This document shows positions 11,887 through 23,509 of a stretch of DNA of 64,000 nt, piece after piece. The translations under genes were made by a program, and so were the position numbers. This DNA comes from Episyrphus balteatus (taxonomy: Eukaryota; Arthropoda; Insecta; Diptera; Syrphidae), in the NCBI RefSeq assembly GCF_945859705.1, contig NC_079134.1, positions 71,094,323-71,158,322 on the forward strand, in the 5' to 3' direction. The notes under the pieces were generated by a model that was not told the origin of the DNA, searched no databases, and saw nothing but the letters and a program-made list of their open reading frames with translations. How positions within the stretch are numbered: position 1 is the first letter of the stretch; each line of letters begins with the position of its first letter.

Positions 11887-12213
11887 ACTTTTACGCCAGG
11901 AGCTGAATTCTCCTGACTTACCCGAAAAATCCCGCAAGGATCTTACGACATCGGGTATCTTATCAAGTTCTTCCAAATTGTTCAATAATTCGGGGCGAAT
12001 GGCTTGGTCCCGTGTAGGGACAGCATCAAAGTCTGGCCTAACTATTGAATTAACTACTTCAGCGATAATATTTATTGATTCCGGAGAAGCGATAAAGGCA
12101 GGTCGAATAGGTGGTGGTGGTCGATTCCCTTGTGGTTGTGGATTTGGAGGGGGTATATTCAAATTAGGGGGGTTAATAGGTGGGGGAACTAAATTATTGT
12201 TTTGGTTTGCCAT
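11887..12213 (-). pseudogene. Gypsy (errantivirus-like) gag, N-terminus
   Basis: The reverse-strand frame starts at ATG 12213 with a proline-rich leader (PPPINPPNLNIPPP, NRPPPPIRP) and reaches PDVVRSLRDFSGKSGEFSSW, a stretch typical of arthropod Gypsy Gag. The frame runs into the foldback arm and stops at 11866, adding foreign residues. The real continuation is at 8200. The LTR and primer-binding site lie about 780 bp upstream. Confidence 0.85.
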
Positions 12214-12365
12214 GTTGCACTTTTTATGTTTATATATTTTTCTTAAAACTATTTATTCTTGATTTAAATTTTTCTACACTTTTGTGAAGATAATATTTTT
12301 GAAATATAAAAAATATTTACTCTTGGATTTTTTGTAATATAAAAATTTGTTTCTTTTTTCGCTTG

Positions 12366-12570
12366 TTGCATAATTATTTCTTATTTAATTTGTGTCCCTT
12401 TTTTTGTAATAAATTCTTATATAAATTTATTTATATATTTTGTCGTATTATTTTAATTTATTTTGAAAAACTGCGTAATTATTTCTTATTTAATTTTTGT
12501 CACTTTTTTTTGTAAATTCTTATATAAATTTATTTATATATTTTGTCGTATTATTTTAATATATTTTGAA
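12366..12570. repeat. About 102-bp tandem repeat in Gypsy leader
   Basis: Two imperfect tandem copies (about 12366-12467 and 12468-12570) share 'aattatttcttatttaattt' and 'tatttatatattttgtcg'. They lie in the untranslated leader between primer-binding site and gag. Confidence 0.7.
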
Positions 12571-12735
12571 TTAATTAAATTAAAAATAATTTTTTAAAAA
12601 ATAATAAACTTCCTTACGCTATTATGATTGTAATTATCATCTTCCTTATGTCCTGGGCGGCTGGTAAATAATTTCACCTCCTTTTTGCTGGTTGCTACTG
12701 GGGGGCCTCTTTTCCTCAGGGGAGTTACGCACTGT

Positions 12736-12912
12736 CTTAGTTCACTTTTTGTGTGTTTTAATCCACTTTTTATCCACTTTTTTTTTATTTGCTTTTAGTG
12801 TCTTAGTTCACTTTTTGCATTTAGTGTTTTAATTCACTTTTTTCTTTTTTTTTATTTGCTTTTAGTGTCTTAGTTCACTTTTTGCATTTAGTGTTTTAAT
12901 TCACTTTTTTAG
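12736..12912. repeat. About 77-bp tandem repeat in Gypsy leader
   Basis: Repeats of 'gtcttagttcactttttgc' followed by 'atttagtgttttaattcac' occur two full times plus a shorter variant. It is a second leader repeat of the same element and noncoding. Confidence 0.65.
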
Positions 12913-12983
12913 CTTTAACCGGGTTTCACTTATTTTATTTAAGTTTGCACGGGTTTTAAGTAAACGGTTATTTATTCCGCGAT

Positions 12984-13000
12984 AATCTGCTCGGGCGCCA
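12984..13000 (-). promoter_or_regulatory. Gypsy primer-binding site
   Basis: On the minus strand the sequence tggcgcccgagcaga directly follows the LTR end. It resembles a tRNA-Lys-type primer site (tggcgcccga..). Position and sequence define the transcriptional direction of this element as minus. Confidence 0.75.
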
Positions 13001-13303
13001 GTTATAGATTTGTTAATTAGTGGAACTAAAAAAAACAGTTTTTGTATTTTTCGCTCAATGATGTGAGCTCTTTTATTGATAGTAATAAACTCAATTAGAT
13101 ACATTTTGTTAACCCGAAAGAAACCTAATTTCTTGCTATGTTGTTAGTGTTACTGCTGACTTCGTATTCTTGGAATTCCCACCTGTGGGAACCCTTGCTG
13201 TAGTCTGGTCACTGGCTCGTGCTGACTGGGGTCGACAACATGTTGTGTCAGCTAAGTTGTGTCGCGCGTGTTGTTAGCGACGACAACTTATACTGTGATA
13301 ACT
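13000..13303 (-). mobile_element. Gypsy 5' LTR, 304 bp
   Basis: Read on the minus strand, the LTR starts agttatcacagtataag (13303) and ends aaatctataact (13000), giving the AGTTAT/ATAACT inverted ends seen in errantivirus-type LTRs. A polyadenylation signal (aataaa) lies about 70 bp before the end, and the primer-binding site abuts it. The partner LTR is missing. The outer flank tgta is compatible with the YRYR-type 4-bp target of this group but cannot be confirmed without the other end. Confidence 0.75.
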
Positions 13304-15655
13304 TGTATACTAGTATCTACATACATATTTGGGTTGGTTTTTTGTTTTTGTTTGTTTGTTTTTTTGCAATTTAGTTTTGTTTTTGTTTCCTTGGATGGCG
13401 GGATTGAGTAATTGTGTGTAGGTATGCAAAAGGATTGTGAATGCATTTTAAGAAAGTAGTAGGTACCTGATCAATGAATGAAATTTTGTTCTTTAATATT
13501 TTTTCATAGGATAGGTAGGTTAGGGTTAGGAATAAACAAATGAGATCTGGTTTTGGGATATTTTTTGTAAATCAAGGAAAAAAGAATGCATGCACAGTTT
13601 TATTTGTTTGCGCATTGATTTGGTTTGTGTTTTTGTTGAACTGGGGTATGAAATCATGAGTATCTAATTAGGTAGGTGAAACAGGTCGGACTGGGGCAAA
13701 AGGGCCCGGGTGGCAAAATGAAAAAGGGGCACCGCTGCATACAAAAAAAAATACAAAACTACAAACATTTCTCGAAGAAGAAAAGAGATATTTAAGAGAT
13801 TTAACGGATTTAGAAAGACAAGATTTAGTTCTTTTTGAAACCGTTACAAATTTATTTATAACAAATAAACAAATGCTAAGAAATAACCTCGAAAACTCAT
13901 AAAAACCGGCATTTTCGATATTCTAACGGGATTATCTCAAAAACGTGATGTGATAAAATTTTTTTGACTTCGGATTCGAGCTCAGCACCCAAAAAACCTA
14001 GGTATAGAAAAGTATATCTTGGTGTCTGTAACAAAAACCTTGTTGACCAATGTAATCTATAAATCAAGAACAGCGGAAACGGAGAACATTCAAATGTCTG
14101 GTTTGTCTTTGATCCACATTGCAGAACCAAATTAAATACCTTAATACCTACTAAATTGAAAAAAAAGGAAATAAATTCCTCCTTTATTTAGTTCTTTTAT
14201 TTTTCATGTCTTGTAGATAAACGAAAGGAATTACACATTCTAATTTTGTTGTTGTTTCGTTTGTGTAGAGTTAAGAAAATTACTAATTTAACAATAAAAT
14301 TATTTAGTGGAGTAACTGAAGCTAAAAAATGTTTTAAAGGGCGGAAACAGATCCGATATTCATGATCTTTTCTTACAAACGTCGGTAATTTAAAAATACT
14401 CTTATCTCTATGAAAAATTGCTTGAAAAATTGCACTGCTTCCGTTTTGCTTTTAAAATTTAAATTACTTAAGACTTTAATTTGTTTTTTGTTGTTTTTTT
14501 TTTTTTTTCAAAAAAAAAAATTCCTAAATGATATGAAAAGATTGCCTGAGTTGTTTGAAGACATTATTAAAGCGACAGAAGCAATTTTCTAACAAATTGA
14601 CAAATTTCAAAATCAAGTATACGGAAATTGAAAGTAGTGTATTTGAGAAACTGGTCCCCAAACTCAGAATTTTGAACTTATCTTTCATTTCTTTTAATAT
14701 TTAGTAGGTACAGAAGAACGGTCACGTAGTGAGCAATTACAGTGAAATTTAAACCCATAAAATTATGAAAATTATTATAAGATACCTAAACCATAAAAAA
14801 TGATTTAGTTACATCACTAATCAATTTAGTTCAGATGATAATTTAATACATAACATTTATTGATTCTGCATCAGCTACTAAGTACATTAATCAACAATAT
14901 TTTTTTCGCGCAATATTCTTATATTATATGCATACAAAAGTGATTTATACAGGGTGATTCAGGAGTAATGTGCCAAAAAGCTAGAGCCTGTAGGTTAGGT
15001 CGAGACAAGAAAAACATCGTATCGGAGGGAGGGTCTATTCCCCTTCGTTTAGCGGGGAGGGGCAATTTAAAAAAAAAATGACTTATTTTGGAAAAAAAAT
15101 TATTAAAAATCAAAGGTTATACTAATAATAACGTGTTACACCTTTTTGTAAAGCCAAAACCCTTGTCTTTCACAAAAATTTTAAACAAAGCCATTTTATG
15201 GCACAGTTTTTGAAAAATTAATTTTTATAATAAAAATTTTGAAAAAAAAAATTGGAAAAAAAATTTCAAAGTAATTTTTTTCAAAATTTCATGTAATTAA
15301 GTACTAATTTAGTTTTTTAAATTCGATGCTCATATTCATTTTTAAACAAAAAACCAAATTGAAAAATACTTTGTGATTTTCGAAAAATTAACAAAAAACC
15401 AAAACTACTTTTTTCTAAGAAGCCTCTTAATTTTTTGTTTTTACATGGCTGGACTTGTTGATAAATTAATTTATGAAACATTAACCATTCGTCAACTATT
15501 TTTTAAACATTTAGACTTAATTAAGGATGAAATAAAGTGATACCGTATTCGATTAACCCTGAATTGATCAACTTTTTTCATTGATAACACCTGAAAACTT
15601 ACCTGAGAATTTTTCTTACTATGTCTGGGGTGCCCGCTGCTCATGGATTCTAGCT
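13304..15655. repeat. Array block 1, full left arm
   Basis: The arm is the reverse complement of 15926-18205 with scattered differences. It contains TAGG-type repeats (13504-13526), the 'ctggtcaaca' family motif in reverse (about 14045) and the outward half of the core element from 14949. The left edge touches the Gypsy LTR. The 77-codon minus frame at 13897-14130 is not a credible gene. Confidence 0.85.
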
Positions 15656-16633
15656 TTAAGGGGTTTTAGGCAATTTCTTAATGGAAATTGAATAACAAAT
15701 AATAATGTACATCCAAAAGATTAATCGAGGACAAGAAATGGCAAATACGAAGGATAAGAATTCAAATGTTATCTAGGAAAAAATGATTCTCTTGAAACCT
15801 TTAAAAATCAAAGAATATGATTTAAAAAGTCCTTTTTTTTTATTTTGAACTGCTTGCGCAAGTACTATTTCATTGTTTTTTTATAAAAAAAAAATAAAAC
15901 AATTATACTGCCTTAAGACCTTTACAGCTAGAATCCATGGGCAGCGAGCACCCCAGACATAGTAAGAAAAATTCTCAGGTAAGTTTTCAGGTGTTATCAA
16001 TGAAAAAAGTTGATCAATTCAGGGTTAATCGAATACGGTATCACTTTATTGTATCCTTAATTGAGTCTAAATGTTTAAAAAATAGTTGACGAATGGTTAA
16101 TGTTTCATAAATTAATTTATCAACAAGTCCAGCCATGTAAAAACAAAAAATAAAGAGGTTTCATAGAAAAAAGTAGTTTTGGTTTTTTGTTAATTTTTCG
16201 AAAATCACAAAATATTTTTCAATTTGGTTTTTTGTTTAAAAATGAATAAGAGCATCGAATTTAAAAAACTAAATTAGTACTTAATTACATGAAATTTAAA
16301 AAAAAAATACTTTGAAATTTTTGTTTCCAATTTTTTTTTCAAAATTTTTATTATAAAAATTAATTTTTCAAAAAATGTGCCATAAAATGGCTTTGTTTAA
16401 AATATTTGTAAAAGACTAGGGTTTTGGCTTTACAAAAAGGTGTAACACGTTATTATTAGTATAACCTTTGATTTTTAATAATTTTTTTTCCAAAATAAGT
16501 CAATTTTTTTTTTAAATTGCCCCTCCCCGCTAAACGAAGGGGAATAGACCCTCCCTCCCATACAGTGTTTTTTTTGTCTCAACCTAACCTACACGCTCTA
16601 GCTTTTTGGCACATTACACCTGAATCACCCTGT
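14949..16633. repeat. Core inverted-repeat element inside array
   Basis: The ends read acagggtgattcaggag at 14949 and the mirror at 16633. Arms of about 700 bp flank the 270-bp spacer. A solo half copy occurs at 7101-7716, so this core can exist without the outer arms. It may be a foldback inserted into, and mirrored with, the outer sequence. Inner sequences include a gcggggagggg box and 'tgtaacacgttatt'. Confidence 0.75.
15656..15925. repeat. Array palindrome spacer
   Basis: This is the unpaired 270-bp centre of block 1; it also occurs in every other block (for example about 19925-20197 and 34127-34400). It is AT-rich, contains the short palindrome cttgcgcaag and has no open frame of note. 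Confidence 0.8.
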
Positions 16634-18205
16634 ATAAATCACTCTTGTATGCATATAATATAAGAATATTGCGCGAAAAAAATATTGTTGATTAATGTAC
16701 CTAGTAGCTGATGCAGAATCAATAAATGTTATGTATTAAATTATCATCTGAATTAAATTGATTAGTGAAGTAACTAAATCATTTTTTATGGTTTAGGTAT
16801 CTTATAATAATTTTCATAATTTTATGGATTTAAATTTCACGGTAATTGCTCACTACGTGACCGTTCTTCTATACCTACTAAATATTAAAAGAAATGAAAG
16901 ATAAGTTCAAAATTCTGATTTTGGGGTCCAGTTTCTCAAATACACTACTTTCAATTTCCGTATACTTGATTTTGAAATTTGTCAATTTGTTAGAAAATTG
17001 CTTCTGTCGCTTTAATAATGTCTTCAAATAACTCAGGCAATCTTTTCATATCATTTAGGAATTTTTGAAAAAAAAACCAACAAAACACAAATTAAAGTCT
17101 TAAGTAATTTAATTTTTCAAGCAATTTTTCATAGAGATAAGAGTATTTTTAAATTACCGACGTTTGTAAGAAAAGATCTAAATATCGGATCTGTTTCCGC
17201 CCTTTACAACATTTTTTAGCTTCAGTTACTCCACTAAATAATTTTATTGTTAAATTAGTAATTTTCTTAACTCTACACAAACGAAACAACAAAATTAGAA
17301 TGTGTAATTCCTTTCGTTTATCTACAAGACATGAAAAATAAAAGAACTAAATAAAGGAGGAATTTGTTTCCTTTTTTTTCAAATTTAGTAGGCAGTAAGG
17401 TATTTAATTTGGTTCTGCAATATGGATCAAAGACAAACCAGACATTTGAATGTTCTCCGTTTCCACTGTTCTTGATTTACCTATAGATAACACTGGTCAA
17501 CAAGGTTTTGTTACAGACACCAAGATATACTTTTCTATAGGTTTTTTGGGTTCTGAGCTCGAATCCGAAGTCAAAAAAATTTTATCACATCACGTTTTTG
17601 AGATAATCCCGTTAGAATATCGAAAATGCCGCTTTTTATCAGTTTTCGAGGTTATTTCTTAGCATTTGTTTATTTGTTATAAATAAATTTGTAACGGTTT
17701 CTAAAAGAACTAAATCTTGTCTTTCTAAATCCGTTAAATCTCTTAAATATCTCTTTTCTTCTTCGAGAAATGTTTGTAGTATTGTAATTTTTTTGTATGT
17801 AGCGGTGCCCCTTTTTTCATTTTGCCACCCGGACCCTTTTGACCCAGTCCGACCAGTTTCACATACCTAATTAGATACTCATTATTTCATACCCCAATTC
17901 AACAAGACAAAAAAAACACAAACTAAATCAATGCGCAAACAAATAAAACTGTACATGCATTCTTTTTTCCCTGATTTCCAAAAAATATCCCAAAACCAGA
18001 TCTCATTTGTTTATTCCTAACCCTTACCTATCCTATGAAAAAATATTAAAGAACTAAATTTCATTCATTGATCAGGTACCTACCTACTTTCTAAAAATGC
18101 ATTCACAATCCTTTTGCATACCTACACACAATTTCTCAATCGCGCCATCCAAGGAAACAAAAACAAAACTAAATTGCAAAAAAAAAAAACCAACCCAAAT
18201 ATGTA
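15926..18205. repeat. Array block 1, right arm
   Basis: The arm is the inverted partner of the left arm. It includes the family motif 'cactggtcaacaaggttttg' at 17493 and following, shared in diverged form with 63.4-64 kb. The 8-bp insertion acctatag after cttgattt distinguishes blocks 1 and 5 from blocks 2-4. Confidence 0.85.
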
Positions 18206-19241
18206 GATACAAGTACATATTCCTTATTCTTTCTTTCTCTTCTAGTAGATATTTTGTGAGTAGGTACTGAACTACTGAGTAAGTTTTTTGTGTTGTTTTT
18301 TTTAATGAACCGTTCTCGTTGAGCCAGACTGACCAGCGTCAACCGTATATTCTTTTGATAGAAAGAAACAAAAAACGTGCGCCAGGACGACTCGATACTC
18401 GAGCCACAAAGTCTATTTCTATGGACAGAAAAAAAAAAATATGTGCACAACGGTCTTGAGTTGTAATCGTATCTGAGTACTATTTTCTTTTGTGCTCTTA
18501 TCCTTCAAATACGACGATTTTCTGTTTGCCTTTCCATTTTTTTAATTGACAAACAATATTGCAATACCACAGATCACTTCATGCTCATATTTGTATTCCT
18601 CATCCCAACCTACCTTATGAAAAAAATATTAGAGAAGAAAATGCATTTATTGTTCAGGTTGTTTTTTTAAATACGTCCACAATCCCTGTGCACACAAACA
18701 GCTCTATTTTTCTTCCAAAAATCCCACCTTAAAAAAGAAACAGTTTAAACGGGATTTTGCAATGCAAAAACACAACAAGAATACAAGAAAAAAAATCAAA
18801 GATACAGAAAAATAACGATTCCAACTCAAGACCGTTATGCCCATGATTTTTTTTCTTTTCTATCCATACAAAAAGATCTTCTCCCTCTGTCTGAGCGAGA
18901 GCCGTGAAAACACATGATGACATGATACTCAATCTCAAAGACCACATAAAAGAGAATCAGAGAATAAAGAATCAAAATTCCAAAGAGAAAAAAAGCATTT
19001 TAAATTTTCTCAAATTTTTCATTGAAAAGAGCTTTTTTAAAAGTTCTTCAAAGTGGTGATTTTCAGTTTCATATGTCACTTTTTTCTATGAAGATGAGAC
19101 ATCTGTATATAATTATTTGTGGTAGTAGTATACATAAATACGTAACTCCCAAGCCACTTTGGCACCAAACTTGGCATCGGCACCGCACATCCCAATTGGG
19201 ATACATGGCAAGTTTAACGTTTGATTATAATTGGGAATAAT
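18206..19241. repeat. Array block 1 tail with element-end similarity
   Basis: This roughly 1-kb tail ends every block, though block 3 is cut short. About 18585-18715 is a diverged direct repeat of about 18005-18160. Positions 19028-19128 align with 54029-54130, the 3' end of the phospholipase-like frame (shared tcagtttcata, agacatctgtata, gtagtagt). From about 19145 it resembles the long terminal repeat at 54.9-55.25 kb (ggcaccaaacttggca, ttgggaataattg). The short frames here repeat identically in all blocks and are not considered genes. Confidence 0.7.
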
Positions 19242-22200
19242 TGCCAAAAAGCTAGAGCCTGTAGGTTAGGTCGAGACAAGAAAAACATCGTATCGGAGGG
19301 AGGGTCTATTCCCCTTCGTTTAGCGGGGAGGGGCAATTTAAAAAAAAAATGACTTATTTTGGAAAAAAATTATTAAAAATCAAAGGTTATACTAATAATA
19401 ACGTGTTACACCTTTTTGTAAAGCCAAAACCCTTGTCTTTCACAAAAATTTTAAACAAAGCCATTTTATGGCACAGTTTTTGAAAAATTAATTTTTATAA
19501 TAAAAATTTTGAAAAAAAAAAATTGGAAAAAAAATTTCAAAGTAATTTTTTTCAAAATTTCATGTAATTATGTACTAATTTAGTTTTTTAAATTCGATGC
19601 TCATATTCATTTTTAAACAAAAAACCAAATTGAAAAATACTTTGTGATTTTCGAAAAATTAACAAAAAACCAAAACTACTTTTTTCTAAGAAGCCTCTTA
19701 ATTTTTTGTTTTTACATGGCTGGACTTGTTGATAAATTAATTTATGAAACATTAACCATTCGTCAACTATTTTTTAAACATTTAGACTTAATTAAGGATG
19801 AAATAAAGTGATACCGTATTCGATTAACCCTGAATTGATCAACTTTTTTCATTGATAACACCTGAAAACTTACCTGAGAATTTTTCTTACTATGTCTGGG
19901 GTGCCCGCTGCTCATGGATTCTAGCTTTAAGGGGTTTTAGGCAATTTCTTAATGGAAATTGAATAACAAATAATAATGTACATCCAAAAGATTAATCGAG
20001 GACAAGAAATGGCAAATACGAAGGATAAGAATTCAAATGTTATCTAGGAAAAAATGATTCTCTTGAAACCTTTAAAAATCAAAGAATATGATTTAAAAAG
20101 TCCTTTTTTTTTATTTTGAACTGCTTGCGCAAGTACTATTTCATTGTTTTTTTATAAAAAAAAAATAAAACAATTATACTGCCTTAAGACCTTTACAGCT
20201 AGAATCCATGGGCAGCGAGCACCCCAGACATAGTAAGAAAAATTCTCAGGTAAGTTTTCAGGTGTTATCAATGAAAAAAGTTGATCAATTCAGGGTTAAT
20301 CGAATACGGTATCACTTTATTGTATCCTTAATTGAGTCTAAATGTTTAAAAAATAGTTGACGAATGGTTAATGTTTCATAAATTAATTTATCAACAAGTC
20401 CAGCCATGTAAAAACAAAAAATAAAGAGGTTTCATAGAAAAAAGTAGTTTTGGTTTTTTGTTAATTTTTCGAAAATCACAAAATATTTTTCAATTTGGTT
20501 TTTTGTTTAAAAATGAATAAGAGCATCGAATTTAAAAAACTAAATTAGTACTTAATTACATGAAATTTAAAAAAAAAATACTTTGAAATTTTTGTTTCCA
20601 ATTTTTTTTTCAAAATTTTTATTATAAAAATTAATTTTTCAAAAAATGTGCCATAAAATGGCTTTGTTTAAAATATTTGTAAAAGACTAGGGTTTTGGCT
20701 TTACAAAAAGGTGTAACACGTTATTATTAGTATAACCTTTGATTTTTAATAATTTTTTTTCCAAAATAAGTCAATTTTTTTTTTAAATTGCCCCTCCCCG
20801 CTAAACGAAGGGGAATAGACCCTCCCTCCCATCCAGTGTTTTTTTTGTCTCAACCTAACCTACACGCTCTAGCTTTTTGGCACATTACACCTGAATCACC
20901 CTGTATAAATCACTCTTGTATGCATATAATATAAGAATATTGCGCGAAAAAAATATTGTTGATTAATGTACTTAGTAGCTGATGCAGAATCAATAAATGT
21001 TATGTATTAAATTATCATCTGAATTAAATTGATTAGTGAAGTAACTAAATCATTTTTTATGGTTTAGGTATCTTATAATAATTTTCATAATTTTATGGAT
21101 TTAAATTTCACGGTAATTGCTCACTACGTGACCGTTCTTCTATACCTACTAAATATTAAAAGAAATGAAAGATAAGTTCAAAATTCTGATTTTGGGGTCC
21201 AGTTTCTCAAATACACTACTTTCAATTTCCGTATACTTGATTTTGAAATTTGTCAATTTGTTAGAAAATTGCTTCTGTCGCTTTAATAATGTCTTCAAAT
21301 AACTCAGGCAATCTTTTCATATCATTTAGGAATTTTTGAAAAAAAAACCAACAAAACACAAATTAAAGTCTTAAGTAATTTAATTTTTCAAGCAATTTTT
21401 CATAGAGATAAGAGTATTTTTAAATTACCGACGTTTGTAAGAAAAGATCTAAATATCGGATCTGTTTCCGCCCTTTACAACATTTTTTAGCTTCAGTTAC
21501 TCCACTAAATAATTTTATTGTTAAATTAGTAATTTTCTTAACTCTACACAAACGAAACAACAAAATTAGAATGTGTAATTCCTTTCGTTTATCTACAAGA
21601 CATGAAAAATAAAAGAACTAAATAAAGGAGGAATTTATTTCCTTTTTTTTCAAATTTAGTAGGCAGTAAGGTATTTAATTTGGTTCTGCAATATGGATCA
21701 AAGACAAACCAGACATTTGAATGTTCTCCGTTTCCACTGTTCTTGATTTATAGATAACACTGGTCAACAAGGTTTTGTTACAGACACCAAGATATACTTT
21801 TCTATAGGTTTTTTGGGTTCTGAGCTCGAATCCGAAGTCAAAAAAATTTTATCACATCACGTTTTTGAGATAATCCCGTTAGAATATCGAAAATGCCGCT
21901 TTTTATCAGTTTTCGAGGTTATTTCTTAGCATTTGTTTATTTGTTATAAATAAATTTGTAACGGTTTCTAAAAGAACTAAATCTTGTCTTTCTAAATCCG
22001 TTAAATCTCTTAAATATCTCTTTTCTTCTTCGAGAAATGTTTGTAGTATTGTAATTTTTTTGTATGTAGCGGTGCCCCTTTTTTCATTTTGCCACCCGGA
22101 CCCTTTTGACCCAGTCCGACCAGTTTCACATACCTAATTAGATACTCATTATTTCATACCCCAATTCAACAAGACAAAAAAAACACAAACTAAATCAATG

Positions 22201-23509
22201 CGCAAACAAATAAAACTGTACATGCATTCTTTTTTCCCTGATTTCCAAAAAATATCCCAAAACCAGATCTCATTTGTTTATTCCTAACCCTTACCTATCC
22301 TATGAAAAAATATTAAAGAACTAAATTTCATTCATTGATCAGGTACCTACCTACTTTCTAAAAATGCATTCACAATCCTTTTGCATACCTACACACAATT
22401 TCTCAATCGCGCCATCCAAGGAAACAAAAACAAAACTAAATTGCAAAAAAAAAAAACCAACCCAAATATGTAGATACAAGTACATATTCCTTATTCTTTC
22501 TTTCTCTTCTAGTAGATATTTTGTGAGTAGGTACTGAACTACTGAGTAAGTTTTTTGTGTTGTTTTTTTTAATGAACCGTTCTCGTTGAGCCAGACTGAC
22601 CAGCGTCAACCGTATATTCTTTTGATAGAAAGAAACAAAAAACGTGCGCCAGGACGACTCGATACTCGAGCCACAAAGTCTATTTCTATGGACAGAAAAA
22701 AAAAAAATATGTGCACAACGGTCTTGAGTTGTAATCGTATCTGAGTACTATTTTCTTTTGTGCTCTTATCCTTCAAATACGACGATTTTCTGTTTGCCTT
22801 TCCATTTTTTTAATTGACAAACAATATTGCAATACCACAGATCACTTCATGCTCATATTTGTATTCCTCATCCCAACCTACCTTATGAAAAAAATATTAG
22901 AGAAGAAAATGCATTTATTGTTCAGGTTGTTTTTTTAAATACGTCCACAATCCCTGTGCACACAAACAGCTCTATTTTTCTTCCAAAAATCCCACCTTAA
23001 AAAAGAAACAGTTTAAACGGGATTTTGCAATGCAAAAACACAACAAGAATACAAGAAAAAAAATCAAAGATACAGAAAAATAACGATTCCAACTCAAGAC
23101 CGTTATGCCCATGATTTTTTTTCTTTTCTATCCATACAAAAAGATCTTCTCCCTCTGTCTGAGCGAGAGCCGTGAAAACACATGATGACATGATACTCAA
23201 TCTCAAAGACCACATAAAAGAGAATCAGAGAATAAAGAATCAAAATTCCAAAGAGAAAAAAAGCATTTTAAATTTTCTCAAATTTTTCATTGAAAAGAGC
23301 TTTTTTAAAAGTTCTTCAAAGTGGTGATTTTCAGTTTCATATGTCACTTTTTTCTATGAAGATGAGACATCTGTATATAATTATTTGTGGTAGTAGTATA
23401 CATAAATACGTAACTCCCAAGCCACTTTGGCACCAAACTTGGCATCGGCACCGCACATCCCAATTGGGATACATGGCAAGTTTAACGTTTGATTATAATT
23501 GGGAATAAT
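19242..23509. repeat. Array block 2 (4268 bp)
   Basis: The block starts in mid left arm at tgccaaaaagctagagcc, so it has only the core half of the left arm, then spacer, right arm and tail. It carries private variants, for example catccagtg where the other blocks have catacagtg. Confidence 0.9.

Noticed and set aside
7739..13303. Telomere-proximal location based on CCTAA tracts
   Set aside because: Tracts are only four to five units, interstitial and at element borders; no longer TTAGG array is present in the window.
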